From Novosphingobium lindaniclasticum LE124 (GTDB lineage Bacteria; Pseudomonadota; Alphaproteobacteria; Sphingomonadales; Sphingomonadaceae), in contig NZ_ATHL01000153.1 in NCBI RefSeq assembly GCF_000445125.1, forward strand, positions 1 to 64,000: 64,000 nt of DNA, in the 5' to 3' direction. Position numbers and translations under genes: made by a program. Shown piece after piece: positions 34,020 to 43,033 of this stretch. Each line of letters opens with the position of its first letter. Position 1 is the stretch's first letter. The notes beneath the pieces are model-generated. The model saw only the letters and a program-made list of their open reading frames with translations. It was not told the origin of the DNA and searched no databases.

Positions 34020-34579
34020 GGCGCCGATCGTCATCCCGCAGCCGGATCCGGATGGCGACCTGGTCGCCAAGACGCGCGATCGAAAACCGCTGCGATCAAG
34101 GGTTGCCCTTGAGCGCTGGGTGATCTGTCAACAATCTCGCGATAAAAGTGCGAAAGGTGGTGTCTCTTGCCGCACCTTGCCGCACTTGCACCTCGCCAGC
34201 GCGCGGCGCGCCTGCCGGCACTCATTAAGAAAAGATTAGAAATCGGCAAGTTTGTAACGCCGACGTCATAACTCTACCCCACTTCGCCCCGCGACACAGA
34301 ACAAGACCGGGGTCCTCAATGCGTTCGATATCGGCGGTTTCGCTGGCGTTGACGGCTGCCTGCCTGCTGGGCGGAGCAGCGCGGCAGCCACAGGGCGACC
34401 TTAAGCCGGCCGGCGTCCGCACCTCGCGAAAGTCCTGCCCGAATCGCCCGCGCCGATCTCGGAGTCGCCACGCCGAACAGGCGGCCCTGGGCGGGCTGAG
34501 CCGCAGCGATTTGGCACCGTTCGTCACCGACCCGGCCGGCAACCGGCGGGCATCATCAACCTTGGGGGTAATTCGCGAC
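34020..34579. other. Intergenic region upstream of a TonB receptor
   Basis: 560 bases with no convincing gene. An AT-richer part around 34215-34280 (with ATTAAGAAAAGATTAGAAAT and TTTGTAAC) is the likeliest promoter region for the receptor. From 34319 an open frame is continuous with the receptor and starts MRSISAVSLALTAACLLGG, but the middle is arginine-rich and not receptor-like, so it is taken as untranslated leader. Confidence 0.45.
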
Positions 34580-37342
34580 ATGAAGACTGAACCAAAAGGC
34601 CTACGCCGTGCAGCACCGTTCCTGATCGGCGGCGCCATCGCCGCTCTCGCCGCCGTACCGGCGTCCGCCCAGACGGCGCCCGACGCCGCAGAAGATGCCG
34701 AGAGTGAGATCGTCGTCTCGGGCTACAGCGGCAGCCTTCAGAAGGCGATCGACATGAAGCGCGACACGATCGGCTTCTCGGACTCGATCATCGCCACCGA
34801 CATCGCCGACTTCCCCGACCAGAACCTGTCAGAAGCGCTCCAGCGTCTGCCCGGCGTCACCATCGAGCGCGACAAGGGCCTGGGCACCCGCGTCAACGTG
34901 CGCGGCCTGCCGAGCGAGTTCACCTTCGTGTCGATCAACAAGCTGGCCACCGCCTCGGGCTCGGGCGGCCGCGACGTCGAGTTCGACACTTTCGCGTCCG
35001 AACTGATCCAGTCGGTCACCGTGCAGAAATCGCCCACAGCGGCGGACGAGGAAGGCGGCATCGCAGGGTCCGTGGCGATCCGCACCGCGCGCCCGTTCGA
35101 CCAACCGGGCCTGCGCCTGGTCGGATCGGCGGAAGGCGCCTACAACTCCATCTCCCGCGAAGTCGATCCCAACTTCTCGTTCCTGGCGAGCAATACGTTC
35201 GGGGATTTCGGCGTTTTGATCTCCGTCGCAAAGCAGCAGCGCACCAACCGCACCGATTCCAACTCCGGCATCAACTTCCGCCCAATCTCGCGCTGGACCG
35301 ACAAGGGCAACGCCCAGACGAGGCAGACGCTGGACGTGCTGCAGCGCGACGCCGGTATCACTTTCGGCGACCTGAAGAACAAGGACGAAGTCAACCGCGT
35401 CGTATTCCTCGACAAGGTCGGCGACCGCATGTACCTCAACGATCAGGACCGCCTGGGCCTGTCGGGCTCGCTCCAGTACAAGCCGAGCGACCGGTTCAGC
35501 CTGAGCTTCGACGCTTTCCTCGGTTCGTACAAGACGCATGAGGACGAGTACGATGCCGCCGGCTATGCGGCTTCCAGCACATCGGCGCTGGATCGCATCT
35601 ACGACTACGACGACAGCACGCTGGCGGACGACGGAATCGTCGTAATCCGCGACGCGGCCTATACCCGCACCCAGCACGAATTCCTTAGCAAGGAGTTCAT
35701 CAACAAGACAGACTACCGCCAGTTCGGCGGCGAAATGAACTGGGACGCCGGAGACTGGCACATAGACCTGCTTGGCGGCTATTCGGGTGCGAAGAAGACG
35801 CTCGACAACTCCAACCTGAAGCATGTCGCCTACGCGCCTTCGCGCACGCGTTATACCAAGAACGGCGGCGAGACGATCCCGAGCGACGCCGCCGGTACCA
35901 TCGACATGTACAATTCGCCCGATTCGTACTTGTTCGAAGCCTATGAAACCACGCGCGAGAAGATCAAGGACGACAAATATGCAGCCCAGCTCGACGTGAG
36001 TCGCACGTTCGAGATCGCCGGGTTCGAGGCCCTGAAGCGCATCGCCTTCGGCGGTCGCTACACCAACAAGGCCAACGAGCGCTGGTACGGCGAGGAGAAG
36101 CTCCAAGGGCCGAGCCGTGGTAGCGTGGCCTGGGTCAACACCCGCAGACTGTCCGACAGCCCGCTGGAAGACGTGACCGAGATCGTCGGCGGCCAGTCCT
36201 ATCAGGTGCGTGATCTGAACTGGCAGATGATCTCGAACGACTACGCGCGCAGCTTCTTTCGTCCGGACGGCTTCGTCACGCCGTTTCAGGACAGCAACTA
36301 CTACAAGGTGCGCGAGGAGACTTTCGCCGGCTACGCCATGATCGACTTCCGCTTCGACCTTGGCCCGGTGCCGCTGTTCGTGAACGCGGGTGCGCGCTAC
36401 ATCGACACCAAGGTGAAGTCCGAAGGCTTCCACCAGGTGCAGAACGAGGACGGCAGCACCGGATACACGCCCGCGCCGATCTCCAGCACGGGCAGGTACG
36501 GCAAGGTGCTGCCGGCCATTACCCTGCGTGCCGAAATCAACGACAACCTGCTGATCCGCGCCGCTGCATCGCAGACGCTGATCCGCCCGGCGCTGACCGA
36601 CCTTGCCTACAAGCGCACCGCCAGCTTCAACAACTTCCGCTTCACCGACGGCAATCCCGGCCTCAAGCCGACCTATGCCGATCAGTGGGAAGTGGGCGCC
36701 GAGCAGTACCTGGGCAACGGCGGCATCGTCTCGGCGTCCTACTTCTGGAAGAAAATCAAGGGCGTCATCCAAAACCAGATGACCGGCATCGTTCCTGGCG
36801 TCACCAAATACAACGCCAACGGCACGATAGACGGCGTCTATGACTTCGAGGTCTATCAGCCGGTAAACGCGGCAGGGTCTTATACTGTCAGCGGCGTTGA
36901 GCTGGCGGCGGTGATCCCGTTCGGCATGGTCATGTCCGCGCTGGACGGCTTTGGCGTCAACGCCAACTACACGTTCCTCGACAGTTCGCTGACCGGCCAA
37001 TCCGACCTTGGCATCCCGACCTCACCGATCGGCCTTGCGGACAACGTCTATAACGTCACCCTCTACTACGATCGCGGGCCGATCGGCGCGCGCCTGTCGT
37101 TCAATCGCAAGGGCGAATACGTCGAATACATCCAGAACAACATGTATCCGGTCTACCGCGATGCCTATGGCCAGTTCGACTTCGCCGCCAGCTACCAGCT
37201 GACCGATAACGTCCGCCTGGAAGTACAAGGCATCAACATCACCGGCGAGCCGACCAGGGGCTATACCATGGATCCCTCTTTCCCGACCTTGTACGAGAAG
37301 TCGGGAAGCCGCTGGACTTTGGGAGTTCGCGCCCAGTTCTAA
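34580..37342 (+). CDS. TonB-dependent outer-membrane receptor, Caulobacter/carbohydrate type
   Basis: 920 residues. The signal peptide at the 34580 start is good (RRAAPFLIGGAIAALAAVPA followed by S-A-Q). The plug shows EIVVSGYSGSLQKAIDMKRD, then FPDQNLSEALQRLPGVTIER and VNVRGLPSEFTFVSINKLAT, the wording of the large sphingomonad and Caulobacter receptors that import oligosaccharides or similar nutrients. The barrel ends in aromatic LGVRAQF. It is a single gene, with a strong Rho-independent terminator at 37554; a repeat element now sits between the gene and that terminator. No transporter, sugar enzyme or regulator is adjacent to name its substrate. Confidence 0.9.
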   Translation: MKTEPKGLRRAAPFLIGGAIAALAAVPASAQTAPDAAEDAESEIVVSGYSGSLQKAIDMKRDTIGFSDSIIATDIADFPDQNLSEALQRLPGVTIERDKGLGTRVNVRGLPSEFTFVSINKLATASGSGGRDVEFDTFASELIQSVTVQKSPTAADEEGGIAGSVAIRTARPFDQPGLRLVGSAEGAYNSISREVDPNFSFLASNTFGDFGVLISVAKQQRTNRTDSNSGINFRPISRWTDKGNAQTRQTLDVLQRDAGITFGDLKNKDEVNRVVFLDKVGDRMYLNDQDRLGLSGSLQYKPSDRFSLSFDAFLGSYKTHEDEYDAAGYAASSTSALDRIYDYDDSTLADDGIVVIRDAAYTRTQHEFLSKEFINKTDYRQFGGEMNWDAGDWHIDLLGGYSGAKKTLDNSNLKHVAYAPSRTRYTKNGGETIPSDAAGTIDMYNSPDSYLFEAYETTREKIKDDKYAAQLDVSRTFEIAGFEALKRIAFGGRYTNKANERWYGEEKLQGPSRGSVAWVNTRRLSDSPLEDVTEIVGGQSYQVRDLNWQMISNDYARSFFRPDGFVTPFQDSNYYKVREETFAGYAMIDFRFDLGPVPLFVNAGARYIDTKVKSEGFHQVQNEDGSTGYTPAPISSTGRYGKVLPAITLRAEINDNLLIRAAASQTLIRPALTDLAYKRTASFNNFRFTDGNPGLKPTYADQWEVGAEQYLGNGGIVSASYFWKKIKGVIQNQMTGIVPGVTKYNANGTIDGVYDFEVYQPVNAAGSYTVSGVELAAVIPFGMVMSALDGFGVNANYTFLDSSLTGQSDLGIPTSPIGLADNVYNVTLYYDRGPIGARLSFNRKGEYVEYIQNNMYPVYRDAYGQFDFAASYQLTDNVRLEVQGINITGEPTRGYTMDPSFPTLYEKSGSRWTLGVRAQF

Positions 37343-37361
37343 ACGGGATCGGGAACACTGT

Positions 37362-37541
37362 AGGGCGTAAACTCATAAACGGCACAATCGAGGTTTTGCG
37401 TCAATCCGAAGGACGCCCAAATGGCTTCCATCTCGAACCGAAACGACCTTGGACGGGCAGCCAGCCCGCCCGGCGGCCGCTTCGGCTCGAGCTCTTCGCC
37501 ATTTGGACGCCTCGATGGTGTCATTTGTGAGTTTACGCCCT
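37362..37541. repeat. MITE-like inverted-repeat element, short copy
   Basis: About 180 bases. Its ends are near-perfect inverted repeats: AGGGCGTAAACTCATAAA-type on the left and the complement TTTGTGAGTTTACGCCCT on the right. The body from CCGAAGGACGCCCAAATGGC through CTTGGACGGGCAGCC is nearly identical to the copy at 39319-39585, in the same orientation. It lacks the 85-90 bases that follow the left end in the longer copy. It has no transposase and lies between the TonB receptor and its terminator. The IS5-like family is suspected but not shown. Confidence 0.75.
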
Positions 37542-37553
37542 GGTAAAAGGAAG

Positions 37554-37584
37554 GGCGGCTGCCTACGCAGGCGCCGCCTTTTTT
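37554..37584 (+). terminator. Rho-independent terminator of the TonB receptor transcript
   Basis: GGCGGC (37554-37559) and GCCGCC (37573-37578) with inner GCCT/AGGC pairing form a strong stem, followed by six T's. It lies 212 bases after the receptor stop, the gap being filled by the repeat element. On the other strand it would follow the DUF1206 gene at 37597. Confidence 0.8.
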
Positions 37585-37596
37585 CTTGGCTCGTGG

Positions 37597-38415
37597 TCAA
37601 AGTTTGATCGGAGGCCGCAGCTTGGGAACTTTCAAGCGCCGGTAGCGTGTTTCGACGAGACTGAAGATACCGAACAGGCTGAGCCCCAACCCGATTATCG
37701 CGAGGATCCACGAACCTTCCGGTTGAGCGCGCAACTCTGCCAGTGCGTCACCCAAGCCTCCCGCCCGCGCTGGATCGTGATGAATGGCTGCGGAGATCAG
37801 GAGCCAGCCGATGATGGCGAAAACGACGGCACGAGCGCCATATCCCATCCTGCCGATCCACCTGACATAGGCCGGAGCCGGCACGTCGCCATCCAGTTCA
37901 TCGAAGCTGGCCTTGTATGCCTTGAGCGCCTGGGCACCCGCGACGAGGAAAAGACCGATGCCGATGGCGCAGAGGAGTGCGACGCCTCCGGGTTTATCGA
38001 GCAACCAGGCCGACCAGCTTTGCGCACTTTCGTCGCCGGGGCTGCCGTGCCGGGCGGGGGATTGTCGCAGGGCCAGTTTTCCAGCGACGATGCAGAGCAC
38101 GCCGTTCGCAGCGCCGCTGATAAGGTAGGAGATGCGCTCGAACTTTCCTTTGTGTGTGCGGCTGCGCGCTTCGGGATCGAGCGCTCCTTCCGCCAGCCTC
38201 CAGAACGCATACCCCGCAAAACCCAGGGCACATATCGCCAGGAGCGCCTGGCCCATCGGCGTATCGCTCAAGCTGCCGAGCGCACCTTGATTATCGCTCG
38301 GTTCGCCGCCCGTGCGCGAGGCAACGAATGCAAGCCATCCAACCAGTATATAGACCAGGCCCCTGGCCGCGAAACCCAGCCGGGCAAGCATTGTCATTCT
38401 GTCGCTGTAGGTCAT
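37597..38415 (-). CDS. DUF1206 integral membrane protein
   Basis: 272 residues with six predicted membrane helices in three two-helix repeats. Each repeat begins with the family signature: RLGFAARGLVYILVGWLAFV, RISYLISGAANGVLCIVAGK and RMGYGARAVVFAIIGWLLIS. Family members are widespread in alphaproteobacteria and Actinobacteria, with unknown function. It is divergent from the glycine-zipper protein at 38698, and both are framed by the two repeat elements. Confidence 0.85.
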   Translation of the reverse strand: MTYSDRMTMLARLGFAARGLVYILVGWLAFVASRTGGEPSDNQGALGSLSDTPMGQALLAICALGFAGYAFWRLAEGALDPEARSRTHKGKFERISYLISGAANGVLCIVAGKLALRQSPARHGSPGDESAQSWSAWLLDKPGGVALLCAIGIGLFLVAGAQALKAYKASFDELDGDVPAPAYVRWIGRMGYGARAVVFAIIGWLLISAAIHHDPARAGGLGDALAELRAQPEGSWILAIIGLGLSLFGIFSLVETRYRRLKVPKLRPPIKL

Positions 38416-38697
38416 GGCACTCTCCCAACGCAGTCAGAATGCGTGTACGCCGTGTGCGTTCCGCCGCCCTTGCACCGTCGAGCGCAGGAGGGTGCGGGCG
38501 ACCTTGGGAACATGTCGTGCCTACCTCAGCAGCGATCCGAAATCGCAGACTGCAAACTGGATTATAACCGGGCGCGCCCTCCGCCGATAATCTCGGCGGG
38601 ATCGTACCTGGCGGGCCCGTCAAAAGGATGCGCCGGGAACAAACCGTAGCATCCGCCCTTCCTCTGCTCGGCAGTTAGCCATGACAGGAGAAGGATA

Positions 38698-39219
38698 ATG
38701 GCGAAGGCATCAGCAATCTTCGATACGCATGCAGAGGCGGAACGTGCCGTAAACGAACTGCGCGCTATCGGCCTGAGTGACCGCGATCTTTCGGTCATCG
38801 CACACCATGGCGGCACGACGACGGCGCGAAGCGGGGATGGTGAAATCACCGACGAGCATCATCGTAACGTTCTTCGCGGGATCCTCGGCGGTGGCGCCTT
38901 GGGAGCGGGCCTGGGCGTTGCGGCGCTGGCCATACCCGGCGTCGGCCCCCTGGCGGCAGCCGGTGCGATCGCCGCATCTGCGGTGCCCGAAGCCGTCGGC
39001 ATCGGCGCTGCCATCGGCGCGATCGGCGGCACGCTGAACGAAACGCTCACCAAACATGGCGTCAGCGACGAAGACGCCACGTACTACAACGATCGTATCA
39101 AGGATGGCGGCGTCGTGGTCACTGTCGAGGACACGGGGGTGGATACGGCAACCGTTCGCGACGTTCTGCACCGCAACGGCGGACACAACGCCGCGCAGGC
39201 TCGCACCGGATCCCTCTGA
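38698..39219 (+). CDS. Conserved glycine-zipper protein, general-stress-like
   Basis: 173 residues with AGGAGAAGG before the ATG. The N-terminus resembles the YflT/general-stress-17M-type fold (SAIFDTHAEAERAVNELRAI, LSDRDLSVIAHHGG). The middle is a glycine/alanine-rich hydrophobic hairpin (GILGGGALGAGLGVAALAIP) typical of glycine-zipper membrane insertion. The C-terminus repeats the alpha/beta unit (YYNDRIKDGGVVVTVEDTGV). Such proteins are often part of the general stress regulon, but no ECF-type promoter was clearly seen. Function unknown. Confidence 0.75.
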   Translation: MAKASAIFDTHAEAERAVNELRAIGLSDRDLSVIAHHGGTTTARSGDGEITDEHHRNVLRGILGGGALGAGLGVAALAIPGVGPLAAAGAIAASAVPEAVGIGAAIGAIGGTLNETLTKHGVSDEDATYYNDRIKDGGVVVTVEDTGVDTATVRDVLHRNGGHNAAQARTGSL

Positions 39220-39318
39220 CCTTCCGCCTGCACAACCTTGCCGTACTCGCGGCAGGTTGGCGAATGGTGGAAAGAAAGGCATGGCAGGCGGCGGACATCG
39301 CTGTCTGCCATGCTTATT

Positions 39319-39585
39319 AGGGCGTAAACTCATAAATGGCACCGTCGAGGTTCGAGGCAAAATGGTGCAGTGCGAGGAAGGAAGCCGCAGGAATACGTCC
39401 GTATTTCAAGGTTTCCTGACGAAGCGATGCACCTCTTTTTCCTTCAAATCCGAAGGACGCCCAAATGGCTTCCATCTCGAACCGAAACGACCTTGGACGG
39501 GCAGCCACCCCGTCCGGCGGCCGCATCGGCCTGAGCTGTTCGCCCTTTGGACGCCTCGACGGTGCCATTTATGAGTTTACGCCCT
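39319..39585. repeat. MITE-like inverted-repeat element, long copy
   Basis: 267 bases bounded by AGGGCGTAAACTCATAAATG at the left and its exact complement at the right end, extending through GGCACCGTCGAGG, about 32 bases in all. The body is shared with the copy at 37362. This copy keeps a segment after the left end (39350-39450, containing AATGGTGCAGTGCGAGGAAG) that the short copy has lost. No transposase-like protein is encoded. It directly precedes another hairpin repeat at 39589. Confidence 0.8.
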
Positions 39586-39588
39586 CGA

Positions 39589-39632
39589 GCATTTTCTAAT
39601 CAGGTGGAATCACCTGATGACTCGGAAAATGC
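39589..39632. repeat. Two-tier hairpin repeat
   Basis: The outer arms GCATTTTC (39589-39596) and GAAAATGC (39625-39632) enclose an inner stem ATCAGGTG-GAAT-CACCTGAT (39599-39618). This A/T-flanked hairpin resembles the small dispersed palindromic repeats of alphaproteobacteria. It starts 4 bases after the MITE end. Confidence 0.5.
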
Positions 39633-39891
39633 GTCAAACCGGAAACTTAGAGTGGTTGATCCGATGCAATCGGATCGGAAACCGCTCTGACGTGCGGGAG
39701 CAGTGTTGAGCGACTTTGAACCGACAGAACGCGGGGGCGTTCAGAGACGGGAAGTGCCTGCTGCCGATGGACTCGATCCGGCGCCTGCCGCGCCAAGAAA
39801 CCGCTTGTTCGATAAACTGGGACATAGCGCACTGATCGGCTTCAGGCCATTGTCGCAGTTCTCAGCAACCGGCGCAGGAGGCAAGTGAAGG

Positions 39892-40059
39892 ATGCATCGT
39901 AAAGGCAGTACAGAGCGTCGTTATTCGGCTCCCGGCCGGACGGTTCAGGTCGCTTTGCGATTGGCGGTCATCGTACTCACAATCCTTCTTGCCACTTATG
40001 CGGCTGGAAACCTCGCTCACCTCGACAAGCACAGGAGCGCCGTCGCGTTTGAGCGGTGA
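39892..40059 (+). CDS. Possible 55-residue single-span membrane protein
   Basis: Starts at ATG 39892 after AGGAGGCAAGTGAAGG. The first 20 residues are basic (HRKGSTERRYSAPGRT), followed by a hydrophobic helix (VALRLAVIVLTILLATYAAG) and a short tail. The ribosome site and topology are plausible for a small inner-membrane protein, but I recognise no family. It converges on the response regulator, 56 bases away. Confidence 0.4.
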   Translation: MHRKGSTERRYSAPGRTVQVALRLAVIVLTILLATYAAGNLAHLDKHRSAVAFER

Positions 40060-40115
40060 GGCGGTTCCCGGTCGGGCTGCGCTTTTCGCTGCTCGCTCGG
40101 TGTGGACGGCACCGC

Positions 40116-40505
40116 TCAGGGAGCCGGTCGAGCCCGGCGCTCCGGCAGGAGCTCGGCTAAGGTCCGCACTACCTCGTCCATTCCGGTAGGCTTCTCAAGC
40201 CGCGGGATGTGGCGCAAACGGTAGGGAACGACGCCCGCATCATACCCGGTAGCGAACACGACCGGAATGTCCCGCTTTATGAATTCGTCGACAAGGTGAA
40301 AAGCCATCTCGCCTTGTAAGTTGATGTCTATCACACCCGCGTCGATTCGTTCTTCGCCGCCGAGCAATTCGAGAGCACATTCGAGATCCCCAGTGGGGCC
40401 GATTACCTCGACACCGTGGCTGATTAGCTGTTCCTGCAAATCGGCGGCGATGAAATAATCGTCTTCAACCAGCATGATCCTTCGGTTCTGCAGGGAAGCT
40501 GGCAT
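40116..40505 (-). CDS. Receiver-only response regulator
   Basis: 129 residues from the ATG at 40505 (AGGAGG 8-9 bases upstream); an open extension to 40589 is ignored. The single REC domain has the acidic pair (RIMLVEDDYFIAADLQEQLI), the phospho-acceptor Asp in GVIDINLQGEMAFHLVDEF (about residue 60), Thr in PVVFATGYDAGVV and Lys in PRLEKPTGMDEVV. It has no output domain, so it works by protein contact, as in HWE-kinase phosphorelays. The kinase at 3.5 kb is of the type that often uses such partners, but no direct link is shown. Confidence 0.87.
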   Translation of the reverse strand: MPASLQNRRIMLVEDDYFIAADLQEQLISHGVEVIGPTGDLECALELLGGEERIDAGVIDINLQGEMAFHLVDEFIKRDIPVVFATGYDAGVVPYRLRHIPRLEKPTGMDEVVRTLAELLPERRARPAP

Positions 40506-40639
40506 TTTTTCGAACCTCCTTCTCCCTTTTGGACGACCGAGCCGTTGCCCATCATCCGCAGACGGTGCGTTCAGCTTGTTCAAAAACACAGCACGTCCCT
40601 GGGGTCAGGACAACAAAGTAGATTGCACGCGGTCCTTTT

Positions 40640-41055
40640 TCTTCGCGTCGGAAAGACGCTGGCGACCGGCACGGCGGAGGATTATGCCGCCGCGCATCGT
40701 CTGCAGGAAGCCATGAAGCTGTGCCGCTATGTCAACTGGCGCGTAGGCCGCGATATGTCTCCGCTTCCTCGGGCAATTGGGGCAGATTCTGCGCGATTGG
40801 TGGCCGAGGCCTGCCGGCGCCGCATCTGTCAAATGCAAAGGCGCTGGGCCTCGGCGCCCAAGGGTTCGACCCGACCCGTCTGGATGAGGCCGCGCGTTGA
40901 CAAGTGGTCTCGAGGCTGGCCACCCGCAAGGTTGTGGTAGAAAGACGGTCCCGCCAGCTGGGCGTGCAGGCGAACGGCTGGACCACCAACTATTCCGGAG
41001 CGGGGTTCGGCGCCGACTATCTGCTCCGCGCCGCCGTCGCTAACCATGTCGCCGC
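40640..41055 (+). pseudogene. DUF1254-family protein remnant
   Basis: Pieces of the DUF1254/DUF1214 family appear in different frames: RVGKTLATGTAEDYAAAHRL (family pattern: R-T-x-x-N-G-x-A-D-Y-A-A-x-H-x-x-Q), then NAKALGLGAQGFDPTRLDEA, and after a further shift GVQANGWTTNYSGAGFGADY LLRAAVA. Intact members are exported proteins of about 450 residues, often near catabolic genes. Several frame changes and missing segments make this non-functional. Limits are approximate. Confidence 0.6.
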
Positions 41056-41221
41056 TGCATCGCGCTGTACAGTGTCATGCAAATCCCGAATGTGGATAGG
41101 CTGCGCACTTGAACAGACGATGCAAAGATCTGCATCAATTCGCTTTGAACAAGCCAAAGTCGATACGGATCGTCTTGACAGCCGGGCCCGCGAGGGTTCT
41201 ATTCCCATATGGCATAAGAAA

Positions 41222-41887
41222 ATGGGTGAGAGGGCTTTGGACGGCATAGCTCAGGCACGCAGAGGACGAACACCGCGTCTGTCGGTCGAGATGATCGTCG
41301 ATGCGGCACTGCATGCTTTGTCCGAGCAATCCGGGGATCCCCTTTCGCTGGGAGCGACCGCTCGCATTCTCGGCGTGACGCCAATGGCGCTCTATACCTA
41401 CTTTAACAGCCGGGACGACCTTATCCAGGCTGTTGCCGAACGACTGATGTCAGATTTTCCTGCGGGAGATGAAGCGCAACTACCGGAATTATGTATTCGC
41501 GACTGGGCCTTCCGGATGCGAAACCATCTTCTTAAACGACCGCAACTGCTGGGAATGCTGAGTTGGGAAGGCGGCCACAGCTCCAGCGCATGGCTGGAGC
41601 GGTCGGTCGAGGTGATGCGGGCGCTGGAGGAGCTGGGTTACACCGGGTCGGAACTCGCCCGCATGACTTTGCGGATCTGGCACCGGGTGATGAGTGCGAT
41701 CAATGTGGAGATCGCGAGCAAGGGCAAGTCGGGACAGATCGCTTCCGACGACCTGGAAAAGCTGACGCCGGACACGCGCGAAAGAGTGCTTCGGCTACAC
41801 CAGGTTTCAGGGCGGGAAGATTTCTATGAAGATCTCATGGAGTTCGAAGTGTCGTCCATGATCGACACGATACGACGTCAAAAATGA
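41222..41887 (+). CDS. TetR-family transcriptional regulator
   Basis: 221 residues from the ATG at 41222; an earlier in-frame ATG (41120) lies before the conserved domain and is not needed. The helix-turn-helix is typical: RRGRTPRLSVEMIVDAALHA, then LGATARILGVTPMALYTYFN and SRDDLIQAVAERLM. The C-terminal ligand domain is helical. It lies 56 bases upstream of the dioxygenase and co-directional with the cluster that follows, so it may control it. A short hairpin region follows the stop. Confidence 0.82.
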   Translation: MGERALDGIAQARRGRTPRLSVEMIVDAALHALSEQSGDPLSLGATARILGVTPMALYTYFNSRDDLIQAVAERLMSDFPAGDEAQLPELCIRDWAFRMRNHLLKRPQLLGMLSWEGGHSSSAWLERSVEVMRALEELGYTGSELARMTLRIWHRVMSAINVEIASKGKSGQIASDDLEKLTPDTRERVLRLHQVSGREDFYEDLMEFEVSSMIDTIRRQK

Positions 41888-41943
41888 ATAAAGCAGTCCC
41901 GGATGCGTAATATCCGAGAGTGACTGCTGATAAGGAGAGAGCG

Positions 41944-42981
41944 ATGACCGCTTTGAAAGAACTCGAAGGGCTGAACTATGTCCCCGAACGGCAAGTTCAG
42001 ATCCGCAACGAAATGCCTGCACCCACGACTGATCTGGAGCAGGCCAAGCGAGACCTGGACGAAACCGGCCTTGCGATCATGCGGGGCCTGTTTACCCCTG
42101 AGGAAGTACAGCAGCTCCGCGAAGCCGCGCTGGAACAGGCTGAACTGGAGCGAGAGCAGGGTGTCGCCTTATTCGCCAGGCCGGAGCTGGGTCACCATCC
42201 GACCAAGGGCATGATCTACACCCATGTCGGTTCGCGCATCGGCCGGCCCCTGAAGGATCCCACCTATCAAGTCGTGCGCTTCCTGGTCAACAAGGGCCGC
42301 GAGTTCATCGACCTTGCCAAGAAGCCTGAGTTCCTGGCGCTTGCCTATCACGCGATCGGCGAGGAGTACCACCTCAGCAACGCGACCGCGCTGGTCATCC
42401 GCAAAGGCGCGCCGGCGCAAGTGCTGCACCGTGATCAGGCGGTTCTCTCCTTCGAGACCCCGCGTCCTTCGATGCTGAACCTGATGATGGCGCTCGGGCC
42501 CTATCGCGCGGATCAGGGCGCCACGCTATTCGTCCCCGGCACGCATCACGGACCTGCGCCGCGCTATGCGATGGGGGCGGACGGCCTTGTCGAGGTGGTC
42601 GAGGACGTGAAAGCCTATCCCGCTGAAATGGAAGCGGGCGATGTCGTCTTCTTCGAAAGCCGGGTCTGGCATGGCCAGGGTCCTTCGGTATCGGACGAGA
42701 TGCGTGTCTCGATTTCGTTCATCTACAATGCGCATTGGTGGAAGCCGCACGAGAACTACCCTGCCAGCATCCCGAACGAGCTCTACGAGCAGCTGGATGA
42801 CGAGGAGCGGGCTTTGCTGGGCTTCAAGGTGTTCCAGCACGGTACGGGCACGATGATGCCGCGCGATCCCCAGGACAAGCGGCGCAACATCGGCACGGCC
42901 GAACTTCCCTTCATTCCGGAACTGCGCCGCGGCAACGGCAAGAGCGCCGTTCCCCTGGACGGCGAAGTCGAGGAATGGTGA
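41944..42981 (+). CDS. Phytanoyl-CoA dioxygenase (PhyH) family protein
   Basis: 345 residues from the ATG at 41944 (AAGGAGA upstream). The Fe(II)/2-oxoglutarate facial triad appears: H-x-D in VLHRDQAVLSFET and the distal His in FESRVWHGQGPSVSDEMRVS; the 2OG-binding Arg is probably in that last stretch. The N-terminus has ETGLAIMRGLFTPEEVQQLR, a family hallmark. It hydroxylates an acyl or other organic substrate with O2. It heads a cluster with a broken SDR and a broken acyl-CoA ligase, so the original pathway probably activated and oxidised a fatty or branched acid. This is the only intact enzyme of that set. Confidence 0.87.
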   Translation: MTALKELEGLNYVPERQVQIRNEMPAPTTDLEQAKRDLDETGLAIMRGLFTPEEVQQLREAALEQAELEREQGVALFARPELGHHPTKGMIYTHVGSRIGRPLKDPTYQVVRFLVNKGREFIDLAKKPEFLALAYHAIGEEYHLSNATALVIRKGAPAQVLHRDQAVLSFETPRPSMLNLMMALGPYRADQGATLFVPGTHHGPAPRYAMGADGLVEVVEDVKAYPAEMEAGDVVFFESRVWHGQGPSVSDEMRVSISFIYNAHWWKPHENYPASIPNELYEQLDDEERALLGFKVFQHGTGTMMPRDPQDKRRNIGTAELPFIPELRRGNGKSAVPLDGEVEEW

Positions 42982-43033
42982 GGACCAGTTCGATACCCGG
43001 AAACTTTAGTCATTACAGTATTGAAGGTACATC

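Noticed and set aside
34319..34579. In-frame upstream extension of the second TonB receptor starting with a signal-like segment
   Set aside because: The middle is arginine-rich and the start at 34580 already has a complete signal peptide.
38416..38697. GGAAC motifs as possible EcfG-type -35 boxes for the DUF1206 and glycine-zipper genes
   Set aside because: No matching GTT-type -10 at 16-18 bases was found for either direction, so the promoter claim is not supported.
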